Origin: Gemella sanguinis ATCC 700632
GTDB lineage: Bacteria > Bacillota > Bacilli > Staphylococcales > Gemellaceae
Assembly: GCF_000701685.1 (NCBI RefSeq)
Contig: NZ_JNJO01000001.1
Coordinates: 1-64,000, forward strand
Direction: 5' to 3'
DNA length: 64,000 nt
Shown here: positions 46,873 through 57,564 of the stretch, in pieces
Numbering within the stretch: the first letter of the stretch is position 1
Layout of the letters: each line of letters opens with the position of its first letter
The notes under the pieces: model-generated
What the model was told of the DNA's origin: nothing
Databases searched by the model: none
Seen by the model: only the letters and a program-made list of their open reading frames with translations
Made by a program: the position numbers and the translations under genes

Positions 46873-49317
46873 ATGTTCAAAAAAGATAGAATTATGAAGT
46901 ACTCAATCAAAAAATTTACAGTAGGAATTGCCTCTGTAGCTATTGGGTCTATACTTTTCTTAGGGTCTAATGCGCAAGCCAGCGATAAAGTAGAGGAAAA
47001 TAAAACAGAAGTAGCTACTACAGTAAACAATGCTCAGCCAACGACTGCTGCTGTTCCTACAAATAAAGTAGAAGTGAATAAACAACAAAATACTAACGAA
47101 AATAGCTTAACTACAAATTCTAATAATACAGTAGAGAAAAAAGTAGAAGCAGTTCAACCAGCTAATACTAATAAAAAAGAAGAAGTAACTAAGAAAGATA
47201 CTACGGTTACTAAAGAAGTAGAATCTAATAAAAAAGAAAGAACAACAGCATCTGGACTAAATGTATTAGATAAACGTACTACAGATAGTAGTAATATTAA
47301 AGACTTATTAACTAATATCATTAAGAAAAATGAAGAAGAGAATGCTAAACAAGCTACAAATAAGGTAGAAGTAGAAGCTGAGAATGTTGAAAAAGGTGTT
47401 CAAATTATTTCTAAATTAACGCCCGAATATGCAGAAGCAATCTCTAAAGGATATATTGGTTTAGAAGGTGGAAAGTATGATAATTTACTTTATAAAAATG
47501 CTGTTTTAAATCCAGATGCAGACGATGATGGAGATGGTATTTTAAATAAAGATGAATTATATATTTATAAAAAAGATGGTAAAACATATTTAGGATATAA
47601 TGTACACCCAAAACTTGCTGATACTGATGGAGATGGTATTGCAGATAATGAAGATAAAGATAAACTACTTTGGAATGTATCAGCTCGTGATATGGCAATG
47701 TTTATGAGTTTAGTTTATGAAAATGATAATAATATAGAAAATATATTAACAAAAGATCTTCCTGAAGGAGCATTAAAATCTAATCTACATAAAATGATGA
47801 ATAATGAATTAGCCCCATTCTGGTCTCTTAAGAAAACATATCACCAAGACAATGGATTAGATGCTGCATTATTCGAAACAAAAAATAATCTTCCATTTTT
47901 AAATGGAGAAAAAATTCAAGTTTTAGCTATAGCGGGAACTAACGTAACACAAGCAGGTGACTTAAAAGCTGATGCTGCATTAGTATTAGGAAATGAATCA
48001 AACGAAAGTATAGCAACATTAGACTTATTAAATTCATTAAGAAACGATAAAAGTATAACTAATCTATATATTACTGGACATTCACTAGGTGGATATCTGA
48101 CTTTACGTGCAACTGCTGAAGCAAGACAAAAGAATTTTGAAGCCTATAGAGGAAGCTATACGTTTAATGCTCCAAGAATCTACACTGGATTATTTAATTT
48201 CTTCGGTGGAGGTAAGATGGGGAAAGCTAGTGATTTAACTGATAAAATGACATTAAATCATGAAATAACAAACTACGTAACTAATAACGATAATGTAGTT
48301 CCTAAATTTTTACAAACTAAGCATAATATAAATATTGGAAATAGCTTTGGAGCACACGCAAATAGTTCTTACTTTGAGAAACGAATGGATAATCACAAAG
48401 ACTTTAACTTTGGGAAACGTCAAGGAATGAGTGGAGTTGGTTATATTGATCCATTACAGAAAAAATTAAAACTAGTATCAGCAGAGAAGGGTACTCTAAG
48501 TGCTACATTCTTACCTACATTGGTTGATAATAAACCACTATCAGTAATGTTTGGAAATAGTGTCACTGATAGCGAAATTTTAAGACGTGTTGATACTTCA
48601 AAACTTCCAGTTAATGTTAAATTATCAATTGTATCTAAAGATGATTTACTATCTGGGTTAGGTTCAAAACAAGCGGTAGTTAAAGTTTTATATTTAGATG
48701 ATAATACTACAAATAATATAACTGTACCTATTTTAGTAAATGAAGCAAATAAATTACAGTTAACATCTGTAGTAAATGCAGCAACAAAATTAGTTAATGC
48801 ATCAGTAGATTTAAATGGAAAAAATGAAGCTTCAGTTAAATCTTATACACAAAATAAAGAAGAAATCTTAAAAGTTCTAAATGAAGCAAATAGCTTGTTA
48901 GAAAATAAATTAGCATTCCAAAATACAGTAAATGAAATTACTAATAAATTAGCTAATCTTGGAATTAATTTAATTGATAGTAGATTGGTCTTAGGAGATA
49001 CAGTAACTACTGTTCCAACTGATAATAACGAAACAAACTCTACTGTAAAAGAAGAAGCAACTAAACCAGTAGAAGGAAACAAGCAAGATCAACAAAATTC
49101 ACACGAAGGAACTACAAAGCCTGTGGAAGATAAAAAAACTGAACAAACAAATACTCAAGATGAAAAAGCAAAACAAGCTGAAGAAAGAAGAAAAAAAAGA
49201 TATAGAAAACGTGTTAAAAGATCTGAATTAGCTGAAACAAAAGTTAGTGATAGTAATAAATTATCAGATGTTCTAGCAACAATATTAATTAGAAGAGGAT
49301 ATGGAGATTTACTATAA
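46873..49317 (+). CDS. YSIRK-signal exoprotein with calcium repeats and class 3 lipase-like domain
   Basis: 814 residues. The signal peptide has MKYSIKKFTVGIASVAIGSI, the YSIRK-GxxS type that routes proteins to the division septum, cleaved near AQAS. Residues 35-190 are low-complexity and Asn/Thr/Glu/Lys-rich. Two calcium-binding Asp repeats follow: DADDDGDGILNKDE (about 214) and DTDGDGIADNEDKD (about 249). The hydrolase domain has YITGHSLGGYLTLRATAEA with Ser404, Asp in TNNDNVVPKF and a His near GAHANSS, a plausible lipase triad. The C-terminus is charged (RRKKRYRKRVKRS) with no LPxTG, hydrophobic segment or basic stop, so wall attachment is unclear. AAGGAG precedes the ATG. Confidence 0.82.
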   Translation: MFKKDRIMKYSIKKFTVGIASVAIGSILFLGSNAQASDKVEENKTEVATTVNNAQPTTAAVPTNKVEVNKQQNTNENSLTTNSNNTVEKKVEAVQPANTNKKEEVTKKDTTVTKEVESNKKERTTASGLNVLDKRTTDSSNIKDLLTNIIKKNEEENAKQATNKVEVEAENVEKGVQIISKLTPEYAEAISKGYIGLEGGKYDNLLYKNAVLNPDADDDGDGILNKDELYIYKKDGKTYLGYNVHPKLADTDGDGIADNEDKDKLLWNVSARDMAMFMSLVYENDNNIENILTKDLPEGALKSNLHKMMNNELAPFWSLKKTYHQDNGLDAALFETKNNLPFLNGEKIQVLAIAGTNVTQAGDLKADAALVLGNESNESIATLDLLNSLRNDKSITNLYITGHSLGGYLTLRATAEARQKNFEAYRGSYTFNAPRIYTGLFNFFGGGKMGKASDLTDKMTLNHEITNYVTNNDNVVPKFLQTKHNINIGNSFGAHANSSYFEKRMDNHKDFNFGKRQGMSGVGYIDPLQKKLKLVSAEKGTLSATFLPTLVDNKPLSVMFGNSVTDSEILRRVDTSKLPVNVKLSIVSKDDLLSGLGSKQAVVKVLYLDDNTTNNITVPILVNEANKLQLTSVVNAATKLVNASVDLNGKNEASVKSYTQNKEEILKVLNEANSLLENKLAFQNTVNEITNKLANLGINLIDSRLVLGDTVTTVPTDNNETNSTVKEEATKPVEGNKQDQQNSHEGTTKPVEDKKTEQTNTQDEKAKQAEERRKKRYRKRVKRSELAETKVSDSNKLSDVLATILIRRGYGDLL

Positions 49318-49488
49318 GATATAGTAAGTATTATGAAGGAAATATAACTATTGAAGAGGTTGTATTGTAAGGAAATTAAGAAAGTACCTTACATAAAGAA
49401 ATTATAAAATTTCGATTTTCAAAAAAAGAAATAATATATGTAAATATGAAAATAAAACCTCTGATATTACGGAGAAGTTTATAAAGTT

Positions 49489-49530
49489 AAAAATAACACC
49501 TAGTATATATGAACTAGGTGTTATTTTTAT
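49489..49530. terminator. Bidirectional terminator between the lipase-like gene and luxS
   Basis: A 16-bp perfect stem, AAAAATAACACCTAGT (49489-49504) with ACTAGGTGTTATTTTT (49513-49528). The preceding 170 bases after the surface-protein stop show no gene and no in-frame continuation with a sortase motif. Confidence 0.9.
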
Positions 49531-49531
49531 A

Positions 49532-50002
49532 TTATTTACTAAATACATTCTTCCATTCACTGCGTTTGTCAAGGAATTTTTTCGCTTCTTTTTTCGCTCC
49601 TTCTAACGAGTGAGAGGCTGCCCATCCACATTGAACTTCATTACATGCTGGAACTTCTGTTGCAACTAGAACATCTTCTAGAGTTTTTGCAAGAGCTTCT
49701 TCAACACTTTCATAACTATCATTATTAATTACAGATAAATAAAATCCTGTTTGACATCCCATTGGACCGAAGTCAAGAACATTATCAAGATGATTTCTAA
49801 TAAGTTCAGCAATTAGGTGTTCAAGCGAGTGAAGACTAGGCATTTCTAAGTGCTCTTTATTAGGTTGACAAAATCTAATATCGTATTTATAAATTTCATC
49901 CCCATTTTCTCCTGAATATACACCAACTAATCTAATATATGGTGCAACAACTTTTGTATGATCTAAGTTAAAGCTTTCTACATTCATTTTTTTCTCAGTC
50001 AT
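49532..50002 (-). CDS. luxS: S-ribosylhomocysteine lyase
   Basis: 156 residues. The iron/zinc ligands are present: HSLEH (residues about 58-62) and the Cys in NEVQCGWA (about 124); [12 protein letters not shown] holds the catalytic Cys. It splits S-ribosylhomocysteine into homocysteine and the precursor of autoinducer-2, recycling the methyl cycle. No other methyl-cycle gene is adjacent. A GAGG site lies before the ATG. Cytoplasmic; nothing unusual. Confidence 0.97.
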   Translation of the reverse strand: MTEKKMNVESFNLDHTKVVAPYIRLVGVYSGENGDEIYKYDIRFCQPNKEHLEMPSLHSLEHLIAELIRNHLDNVLDFGPMGCQTGFYLSVINNDSYESVEEALAKTLEDVLVATEVPACNEVQCGWAASHSLEGAKKEAKKFLDKRSEWKNVFSK

Positions 50003-50157
50003 TGATATACCTCAATTCTTTAAATTAAATTATTTATTCATATTATACTATATTTAATTGAAATATAAAAGAAGAAGAAAATATTTCTATCGAACTATTA
50101 CACTGTGACGATAAGCGGAAAAGTAAATTAAATTTTTAGAGATTTTCTGTAATAGCG

Positions 50158-50198
50158 AAAAAGCAATAAAGAAAACAAAATTAACTTTATTGCTTTTT
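50158..50198 (-). terminator. Terminator of glyA
   Basis: A stem of 14 bp, AAAAAGCAATAAAG (50158-50171) with CTTTATTGCTTTTT (50185-50198); on the minus strand the T-run lies at its 3' side. Confidence 0.85.
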
Positions 50199-50207
50199 AA
50201 AAAAATA

Positions 50208-51434
50208 TTATCTAAACTCTTTTCTATTTTTAGAAACTAATGTATTAACACGTGATTTTGCAGTAGGCAAGTATTCTTCACCTTGTTTTAATAAATCGCA
50301 AATAATATTTGTAATTTCTACAAAATCTTCTTCAATATATCCTTTAGTAGTCATGGCAGCAGCACCAAGTCGAAGACCACTAGTTTTCATTGGAGGTAAA
50401 GTGTCAAAAGGAATTCCGTTTTTATTACATGTAATTTGCGCTTTACTTAGTATGTTACTGGCATCATGTCCAGTAACATTATATGTAGTATAAGTATCAA
50501 TAAGGCATAGGTGATTATCCGTTCCATTACTTATTACAGGAATATTATTTTCTTTAAATGTTTTTACCATAGCTTGCATATTTTTTAATACTTGTTCTTG
50601 GTAAATTTTAAATTCAGGTTTTAGAGCTTCACCAAAACAAATAGCTTTTGCAGCTACAATATGTTCTAGTGGGCCACCTTGAGCACCGGGGAAAATCATT
50701 TTATTGATTTTAGTAGCGATTATCTCATTGTTAGTTAGGATAATACCTCCACGCGGACCTCTTAGAGTTTTATGAGTTGTTGATGTCACCACATCAGCAT
50801 AAGGTAGGGGATTCGGATGATATCCTGCAGCAACTAATCCAGCAATATGCGCCATATCAACCATTAGATATGCATCAACTTCATCTGCAATTTCTCTAAA
50901 TTTAGCAAAATCAATGATTCTAGAATAAGCACTAGCTCCAGCTATAATCATTTTAGGTTTATATTCTCTAGCAAGTCGTAAAACTTCATTGTAGTCTATA
51001 GTGTGCGTATCTTTTGTTACACCGTATGAAACAGCGTTAAAAAGCTTTCCAGAGAAGTTAACTTTACTTCCATGTGTCAAGTGTCCGCCGGCATCCATAC
51101 TCATACCTAATACAGTATCACCAGGCGTAAGTAAAGCCATATACACAGCAATATTTGCACTAGAACCAGAGTGTGCTTGGACGTTAACAAATTTTGCATC
51201 AAATAGTTCTTTTAATCTATCGATAGCAATACTTTCTATTTCATCAACTACTTCACAACCATCATAATATCTTTTTCCAGGATACCCTTCAGCGTATTTA
51301 TTTGTTAAAATACTTCCAGAAGCTTTTAATATATCTTCTGAAACGAAGTTTTCACTGGCGATAAGTTCTATATTTGTGTCTTGTCTATGCTTTTCTTTTT
51401 TAATAAGTTCAAAAATTTTATCCATAAAACCCAC
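50208..51434 (-). CDS. glyA: Serine hydroxymethyltransferase
   Basis: 408 residues, full length. The PLP site is [16 protein letters not shown] (Lys near residue 225), with [17 protein letters not shown] near 50 and [19 protein letters not shown] near 193. It interconverts serine and glycine while charging tetrahydrofolate with a one-carbon unit. ACTCC upstream of the start on the plus strand is the AGGAGT site on minus. It is divergent from prs; the shared 260 bases are AT-rich with no riboswitch that I can see. Confidence 0.97.
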   Translation of the reverse strand: MGFMDKIFELIKKEKHRQDTNIELIASENFVSEDILKASGSILTNKYAEGYPGKRYYDGCEVVDEIESIAIDRLKELFDAKFVNVQAHSGSSANIAVYMALLTPGDTVLGMSMDAGGHLTHGSKVNFSGKLFNAVSYGVTKDTHTIDYNEVLRLAREYKPKMIIAGASAYSRIIDFAKFREIADEVDAYLMVDMAHIAGLVAAGYHPNPLPYADVVTSTTHKTLRGPRGGIILTNNEIIATKINKMIFPGAQGGPLEHIVAAKAICFGEALKPEFKIYQEQVLKNMQAMVKTFKENNIPVISNGTDNHLCLIDTYTTYNVTGHDASNILSKAQITCNKNGIPFDTLPPMKTSGLRLGAAAMTTKGYIEEDFVEITNIICDLLKQGEEYLPTAKSRVNTLVSKNRKEFR

Positions 51435-51610
51435 TCCTTAAATTATAATTTAGAGAAAAAGTAAAGTTTGATTTAATAATTCTCATTTTGTATATAATAT
51501 CATAGATATAATATTAAAACAAAATAAAAGATAAATTTATAATATAGTGAAGTTATATAAAAAATAAGAAAAAAATTTTTACATATTTATTGACACTTTA
51601 GTGTACATAG

Positions 51611-51639
51611 TAGATATTTACAACGTTTTATGCTATAAT
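51611..51639 (+). promoter_or_regulatory. Promoter of prs
   Basis: TAGATA (51611-51616), 17 nt, TATAAT (51634-51639). A TTGACA at 51590 lacks a good -10 at proper distance and is less likely. Confidence 0.55.
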
Positions 51640-51696
51640 TATTAACGGAATACACATGTATTACTATCGAACCAAATTTTAAGGAGAAAATTTAAT

Positions 51697-52647
51697 ATGC
51701 TTGTAGATAAACCATTAAAGCTGTTTTCATTAAATGCTAATATCCCGTTAGCTAAAGAAGTAGCAAAATCATTAGGTGTAGAACTTAGCAAATGTAGCGT
51801 TAAAAAGTTCAGTGATGGCGAAGTTTCTATCAATATAGAGGAAAGTGTTCGTGGATGCGAAGTTTTCGTAATTCAATCAACTAGTGATCCAGTTAATGAC
51901 AATTTAATGACTTTATTAATTATGATTGATGCATTAAGACGTGCATCTGTAGATACAATTAACGTAGTTATCCCTTACTATGGATATGCTCGTCAAGATA
52001 GAAAAGCAAGAAGCCGTGAGCCAATTACTGCTAAACTAATTGCTAACTTATTACAAGTTGCAGGTGCAGATAGAATAATTGCACTTGATCTTCACGCACT
52101 TCAAATTCAAGGATTCTTTGATATACCAGTAGATCATTTAATGGCAGCACCTATTATTGCGAACTACTTTAAAAACAAAATTCCTGATATGGAAGATGTA
52201 GTAGTTGTTTCACCAGACCATGGTGGTGTTACACGTGCGAGAAAATTAGCAGATGCGTTAAATACGCCAATCGCTATTATCGATAAGAGAAGACCAAAAC
52301 CAAATGTAGCCGAAGTAATGAATATTGTTGGTAACATTGAAGGGAAAACTTGTATTCTTATCGACGACATAATCGACACAGCAGGAACAATAACTCTTGG
52401 AGCAAAAGCTCTTAAAGAAAGAGGAGCGAAAGAAGTTTACGCTAGTTGCTCACATGCTGTATTAAGTGGACAAGCATTAGAAAGAATTGAAGAATCTCCA
52501 ATTAAAGAATTAGTTTACGCTAATACTATTCATATCCCAGAGGAGAAAAAATTAGATAAAATGGTTCCATTATGTGTAGGAGATCTAATAGCTAAAGCTA
52601 TCTATAGAATTCACCACAATGAGCCAGTAAGTGTTCTATTTGAGTAA
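51697..52647 (+). CDS. prs: Ribose-phosphate pyrophosphokinase
   Basis: 316 residues, full length. [20 protein letters not shown] region, [16 protein letters not shown] near residue 97, the metal-binding [18 protein letters not shown] and the PRPP loop [13 protein letters not shown] near 222. It makes PRPP from ribose 5-phosphate and ATP for nucleotides, His and Trp. AAGGAGA precedes the ATG. Pth follows after a terminator; the order prs-pth-mfd is common in Bacillales. Confidence 0.97.
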   Translation: MLVDKPLKLFSLNANIPLAKEVAKSLGVELSKCSVKKFSDGEVSINIEESVRGCEVFVIQSTSDPVNDNLMTLLIMIDALRRASVDTINVVIPYYGYARQDRKARSREPITAKLIANLLQVAGADRIIALDLHALQIQGFFDIPVDHLMAAPIIANYFKNKIPDMEDVVVVSPDHGGVTRARKLADALNTPIAIIDKRRPKPNVAEVMNIVGNIEGKTCILIDDIIDTAGTITLGAKALKERGAKEVYASCSHAVLSGQALERIEESPIKELVYANTIHIPEEKKLDKMVPLCVGDLIAKAIYRIHHNEPVSVLFE

Positions 52648-52671
52648 TACTTAAAATTAATATATTATATA

Positions 52672-52702
52672 AGAAGGCAGCGAGGTCGTTGCCTTCTGTT
52701 TA
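52672..52702 (+). terminator. Terminator of prs
   Basis: AGAAGGCA (52672-52679) with TGCCTTCT (52690-52697), extended inside by three pairs around an AGGT loop, then a short T-run. This is the only GC-rich hairpin in this area. Confidence 0.75.
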
Positions 52703-52732
52703 TATTCGATAGTAAAGGAAAAGAGGAATTAA

Positions 52733-53290
52733 ATGAAACTAATAGTAGGGTTAGGTAATCCCGGTAAGCAATATGAGAATACTAGACATAACATAGGTTT
52801 TATGATTCTTGATGAATTAGCAAAATCATGGGGTGTAAGTTTTGATAAAAATAAGTTTAATGCTGAGTATGCTATGACACACTATAATGGGGAAAAATAT
52901 ATATTAGTTAAACCAACTACATATATGAACCTATCTGGTGAAGCATTAAGAAAGTTTTACGATTATTTTGAGATAGATATTGACGATATTTTAGTAATAT
53001 ATGATGATTTAGATACAAAAACTGCAAACTTCAAGTTAAAAGCAAAAGGAAGTAGTGGAGGACATAATGGTATTAAGAGTATTATTAGTCATCTTGGAAC
53101 AGAGAAGTTCAATCGTTTAAAAATTGGAATAGATAGACCAACTCCACCGATGAAAGTAGTTGACTATGTACTTGGTCGCTTTTCGAAAGATGAAATGGCT
53201 GAAATCGAAAAAATATATTCAAAGAGTATTAATTGTATCGAAGACTTTTCAAAAATGAACTTCGTGGAATTAATGAATAAATATAATTAA
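52733..53290 (+). CDS. pth: Peptidyl-tRNA hydrolase
   Basis: 185 residues, full length. VGLGNPGKQYENTRHNIGFM holds the catalytic His, then KPTTYMNLSGEAL, VIYDDLDTKTANFKLKAKGS with SGGHNGIKSI. It frees tRNA from peptidyl-tRNAs that drop off ribosomes. AAGAGGAA precedes the ATG. Mfd follows 80 bases later. No anomaly. Confidence 0.97.
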   Translation: MKLIVGLGNPGKQYENTRHNIGFMILDELAKSWGVSFDKNKFNAEYAMTHYNGEKYILVKPTTYMNLSGEALRKFYDYFEIDIDDILVIYDDLDTKTANFKLKAKGSSGGHNGIKSIISHLGTEKFNRLKIGIDRPTPPMKVVDYVLGRFSKDEMAEIEKIYSKSINCIEDFSKMNFVELMNKYN

Positions 53291-53370
53291 TATGGACAAT
53301 GCAGCGAATAAACTAATACTATCTAGTAGAGGTTTATTCCTGCTATTTGTCGTTGGAAAGAGGAGGTATC

Positions 53371-56300
53371 ATGTTAAAAGAAACTCTATTAAATATAGTT
53401 GATTTAAATTTTGATAAAAAATTAAAAAATATAGGAGTTTTTGGGCAAAATATTACTACACGTGCTTTAGAAATCTATAATGAATTTAAGAAAAATAATA
53501 AAATCACTACAGTATTTACACAAAACAAGGCAGAAGCAGAAGAATTATTTTCTATTATATGCGAATTTGAAGAAGAGACATATATATATCCTGAAATAGA
53601 TATATTAAAACGATATACTACAAAAAGTAATGATTTAATGCAAAACTCAATAAAAGTTTTAGAAAATATTGTATCTAAAACACCTAGTATTATAATTATT
53701 CCAATTGAAGCTATTTATAGAACTGTAAAAAATCCTAAAGACTTTAAAGATAATAGTTTTGAGATTAATTTAGATACGGAAATTAGTTTTAATGACTTAC
53801 AAAAGAAACTTGTAAATATGGGATATAAAAAGGTTGAGAGTGTTGATGTAGTAGGTGAGTTTTCTAAACGAGGAAGTATTGTTGATATTTTCAGCCCGTT
53901 AAGTGAAAAACCAGTTAGATTAGACTTTTTTGATGATGAGCTTGACAGTATAAGACTATTTGATGAAAGTACTCAGAAGTCATTAAAAAAAGTAGATAAG
54001 ATAGAAATATATCCTACAAGTGACTTTTTCTTAACTAATGAGGAAAAAGATGTAGTTGTAGAAAAATTACAAGAAAAACTTAATGATGAAAAACTCAAGG
54101 AATTAGAAAATTATCAAGATATTAATCAGTATTTAAAGGAAAAGATTGAATTATATCATGCTACAGGTGACTTTAGTAGTCTAGAGAGTTTTTCTAATTT
54201 AATATATAAATCACCATTTAGTATAATTGATTATCTTGATGAGAATACAATTATTTTCTTTGATAATTACCATAAAATATTGGAGAAAATAGAAGGGCTT
54301 CGAGAATATTTCTTAACTAATTTGCAGGAGATTAATAGAAATTATATATTCCAAGAAGTAATTGATAGTCACGCTTTTGAAAAACTTCAAAATATAAATA
54401 CCGTTAAGTACTATTTATCAACGTTAAAATTAAATGAAAAAATAATAGAAAAAAACTATAATTTAGATATTAGAGATTTAGCATATTATTCTAGTGAAGA
54501 ATTTTTAGCAAAAGAAATAAGAGAAAAATTAAATGAAAATTATAAGGTGCTTATTTCTCTGAATACTCAAAAACAAAAAGATTATGTAGAGAAAATACTG
54601 TTTGATAATTATTTTTATGATGATATTTACTATGGTATTAAAGAAGGGAAAATATTTATTGATATCAATAAATTCCGTTTAAAAGGATTTGAAGATAAGA
54701 AAAATAAAATATTTTTATTAACACCTAGAGAACTATTTACAAAAGAAGAGCGAAAAAAACGTCGTTTAAATTTTAAATATACTAACTCTGAAAAAATTAG
54801 AAATTATCAAGAATTAAATGTAGGTGACTATATTGTTCACGTTAGTCATGGTATTGGTTTATACGAAGGAATTGAAAATGTAGAAGTAGGAGGAGTATAT
54901 AAAGACTTTTTAAAAATAGTTTATGACGGTGGAGATATTATTTATGTTGATATAAATAATATGAACTATATTCAAAAATACACTGCTTCTACAGATAACA
55001 GAAAACCTGCTTTAAATAAGCTTGGTACTAAAAAATGGCAACAGGTTAAAAATAAAGTTCGCCGAGAAATTGAAGATATTTCAGAAGATTTAATTAAGTT
55101 ATATATAAAAAGAGAACTTAGTTCAGGGTATGCATATAGCCAAGATGGAAGTATGCAGTATGAATTTGAAGCGGACTTTCCATTTGTTCCAACAGATGAT
55201 CAATTGAAAGCTACAGAAGAGATTAAACGAGATATGGAAAAAGAGCGTCCGATGGATCGTTTATTGTGTGGAGATGTAGGTTTTGGTAAAACAGAAGTGG
55301 CTATGCGTGTTGCCTTTAAAGCAGTTATGGATGGTAAGCAAGTAGCCGTACTTGTGCCAACTACTCTTTTAGCTGAACAACACTATGATAATTTTGTTAG
55401 TCGTTTTGAAAATTTCCCTATTAACATAGAAGTAGTTAGTAGGTTCAATACAGCTAAGGATATTACCAATATATGTAAACGTCTTAAAGAAGGTAAAATC
55501 GATATTATGATTGGGACACATAAACTACTAAATGATAAGTTTGTGTACAATGATTTAGGTTTACTAATAATTGATGAGGAACAGCGTTTTGGTGTTAAAC
55601 ATAAGGAAAAAATTAAACATCTAAAAAATACAGTAGATGTCTTAACACTAAGTGCAACACCAATTCCTAGAACGTTGCATATGAGTTTAATAGGAATTAG
55701 AGATTTATCAGTAATTGAAACACCACCTAAAGAGCGTCAGCCTATTCAAACATTTGTGACTTCACAAAATAATATGGTAATTAAAGAAGCGGTAATGAAT
55801 GAAGTAGCTCGTGGAGGTCAAGTATTTTATGTATACAATAAGGTAGAAAGTATAGATGAAAAATATTTAGAACTAAAAAAACTTTTACCAGATGTAAATA
55901 TAGCTTATGCTCATGGAAGAATGACACAACGTGAATTAGAAAATATTATGACGGATGTTATTGATAGAAAATACGATATGTTGATTACAACAACAATTAT
56001 AGAAACAGGAATAGATATATCTAATGTTAATACACTTATTGTTGAAGATGCGGATAAATTCGGGCTTAGTCAGCTTTATCAACTAAGAGGTCGTGTAGGT
56101 CGTAGTAGTCGAGAAGCATATGCATATTTAATGTATAAACCATTCAAGTCGTTAACAGAAAACTCGGAAAAAAGATTATCTGCGATAAAAAACTTCACTA
56201 CATTAGGAAGTGGATTTAAAATTGCAATGCAAGATTTGTCAATTCGTGGAGCTGGTGATGTATTAGGAGGTAGACAGCATGGGTTTATTGATTCAGTTGG

Positions 56301-56922
56301 ATACACTCTGTACTCACAAATGTTGGAACAAGAAATACAAGCTAAAAAAGGTGTTTTAGAACCTATACTAGAAAAAGACAAAACTCAAGATATATCATAC
56401 TACGAAAATATTATTAAAGAAGTAGCTCCAAAACTAACTAAAGATGTTTTTGAAGTAGAAGAAGAAACTTTAGAAATTAAGTTAAATGTTGATGCATTTA
56501 TTCCAAAAGACTATATCAGCAGTGATGCGGATAAAATTGACTTTTATAAGAGATTCAATAATGCTACAACGGATGAGGAAATAGATATTATTGTAGAAGA
56601 TTTAATTGATAGATTTTCTGATTTTGGACAAGAAGTTAATAATTTAGTAGATATTTGTTATTTAAAAGTTATGGCCAAAAATACACAAGTAGAAAGTGTT
56701 AAAGAGCTGGCCAATAAGGTAGTTGTTAGTTTCGATAAAACTATACTTTCAAGGTTGAAAGGTAAAGAATTATTCGCAGCATTAACACCACATAAAGATG
56801 TTAGAATAGTTGCTAAAGATGGATTCTACTTAGAAATAGATAAAAAAGAAAAATATAGTATTAGAAGAATACGTGATATGATCGCTATTGTAAATGAAAA
56901 TATGGAGGAAGTTGATGAATAA
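53371..56922 (+). CDS. mfd: Transcription-repair coupling factor
   Basis: 1183 residues from the ATG at 53371 after GAGGAGG; a longer start at 53347 overlaps this site. Domains: UvrB-like N-terminal region, RNA polymerase-interacting domain (about 480-545; NVGDYIVHVSHGIGLYEGIE) and the RecG-like translocase with Walker A CGDVGFGKTEVAM (about 630), DEEQRFG and QLRGRVGRS. It removes stalled RNA polymerase at lesions and recruits UvrA. The stop overlaps the start of tag by 8 bases. Confidence 0.97.
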   Translation: MLKETLLNIVDLNFDKKLKNIGVFGQNITTRALEIYNEFKKNNKITTVFTQNKAEAEELFSIICEFEEETYIYPEIDILKRYTTKSNDLMQNSIKVLENIVSKTPSIIIIPIEAIYRTVKNPKDFKDNSFEINLDTEISFNDLQKKLVNMGYKKVESVDVVGEFSKRGSIVDIFSPLSEKPVRLDFFDDELDSIRLFDESTQKSLKKVDKIEIYPTSDFFLTNEEKDVVVEKLQEKLNDEKLKELENYQDINQYLKEKIELYHATGDFSSLESFSNLIYKSPFSIIDYLDENTIIFFDNYHKILEKIEGLREYFLTNLQEINRNYIFQEVIDSHAFEKLQNINTVKYYLSTLKLNEKIIEKNYNLDIRDLAYYSSEEFLAKEIREKLNENYKVLISLNTQKQKDYVEKILFDNYFYDDIYYGIKEGKIFIDINKFRLKGFEDKKNKIFLLTPRELFTKEERKKRRLNFKYTNSEKIRNYQELNVGDYIVHVSHGIGLYEGIENVEVGGVYKDFLKIVYDGGDIIYVDINNMNYIQKYTASTDNRKPALNKLGTKKWQQVKNKVRREIEDISEDLIKLYIKRELSSGYAYSQDGSMQYEFEADFPFVPTDDQLKATEEIKRDMEKERPMDRLLCGDVGFGKTEVAMRVAFKAVMDGKQVAVLVPTTLLAEQHYDNFVSRFENFPINIEVVSRFNTAKDITNICKRLKEGKIDIMIGTHKLLNDKFVYNDLGLLIIDEEQRFGVKHKEKIKHLKNTVDVLTLSATPIPRTLHMSLIGIRDLSVIETPPKERQPIQTFVTSQNNMVIKEAVMNEVARGGQVFYVYNKVESIDEKYLELKKLLPDVNIAYAHGRMTQRELENIMTDVIDRKYDMLITTTIIETGIDISNVNTLIVEDADKFGLSQLYQLRGRVGRSSREAYAYLMYKPFKSLTENSEKRLSAIKNFTTLGSGFKIAMQDLSIRGAGDVLGGRQHGFIDSVGYTLYSQMLEQEIQAKKGVLEPILEKDKTQDISYYENIIKEVAPKLTKDVFEVEEETLEIKLNVDAFIPKDYISSDADKIDFYKRFNNATTDEEIDIIVEDLIDRFSDFGQEVNNLVDICYLKVMAKNTQVESVKELANKVVVSFDKTILSRLKGKELFAALTPHKDVRIVAKDGFYLEIDKKEKYSIRRIRDMIAIVNENMEEVDE

Positions 56923-57481
56923 AGTGAGATGTTCATGGGCAAAAGGTGAATTAGATATAGCATATCACGATACAGAGTGGGGAAGAAAAACTCATGATGA
57001 ACGAGAATTGTTTGAGTACCTAATTTTAGAAGGAATGCAAGCAGGATTAAGCTGGTCATTAATTTTAAAGAAAAGAGAGAACTTTAAAAGAGCCTTTGAT
57101 AATTTTGATTATAATATTTGTGCTAATTATAGTGATGAATACTTAGAATCATTACGTAGTGATAAAGGTATTATAAGAAATAAATTAAAAATATATGGTG
57201 TAAGAAAGAATGCTAAAGCTTTTATAAAAATACAAGAAGAATTTGGATCGTTCGATAAATATATATGGAATTTTACAAACTATAAAACTATAAATTTAAA
57301 TCATAAAACTTCTTCAGATGTCCCAAGCAAAACCGAATTGTTAGATGCTATTAGTAAAGATATGAAAAAGCGAGGATTTACCTTTGTAGGCAGTACAATT
57401 ATTTATAGCTACATGCAAGCAATTGGTATGATAAATGATCATACTATAGATTGTTTTTGTCATAAAGAATGTTGTGAATAA
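56915..57481 (+). CDS. tag: DNA-3-methyladenine glycosylase I
   Basis: 188 residues from the ATG at 56915 after TGGAGGA; upstream starts lie inside mfd. Tag zinc ligands: Cys in VRCSWA near the N-terminus, His in AYHDTEWG, and late His/Cys in NDHTIDCFCHKECC. EGMQAGLSWSLILKKRENF is the HhH glycosylase core. It removes 3-methyladenine from DNA. Translational coupling to mfd places two repair functions in one transcript. Confidence 0.95.
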   Translation: MNKVRCSWAKGELDIAYHDTEWGRKTHDERELFEYLILEGMQAGLSWSLILKKRENFKRAFDNFDYNICANYSDEYLESLRSDKGIIRNKLKIYGVRKNAKAFIKIQEEFGSFDKYIWNFTNYKTINLNHKTSSDVPSKTELLDAISKDMKKRGFTFVGSTIIYSYMQAIGMINDHTIDCFCHKECCE

Positions 57482-57564
57482 ATAGAATACTATAAATACT
57501 TTACTTTATAACGAATAACGTCTATAATATAAAAGATATTTAATTTAATGATTGGATTTTTTAA

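Noticed and set aside
51590-51618. TTGACA-based promoter for prs
   Set aside because: No acceptable -10 at 16-18 nt; the TAGATA/TATAAT pair downstream fits better.
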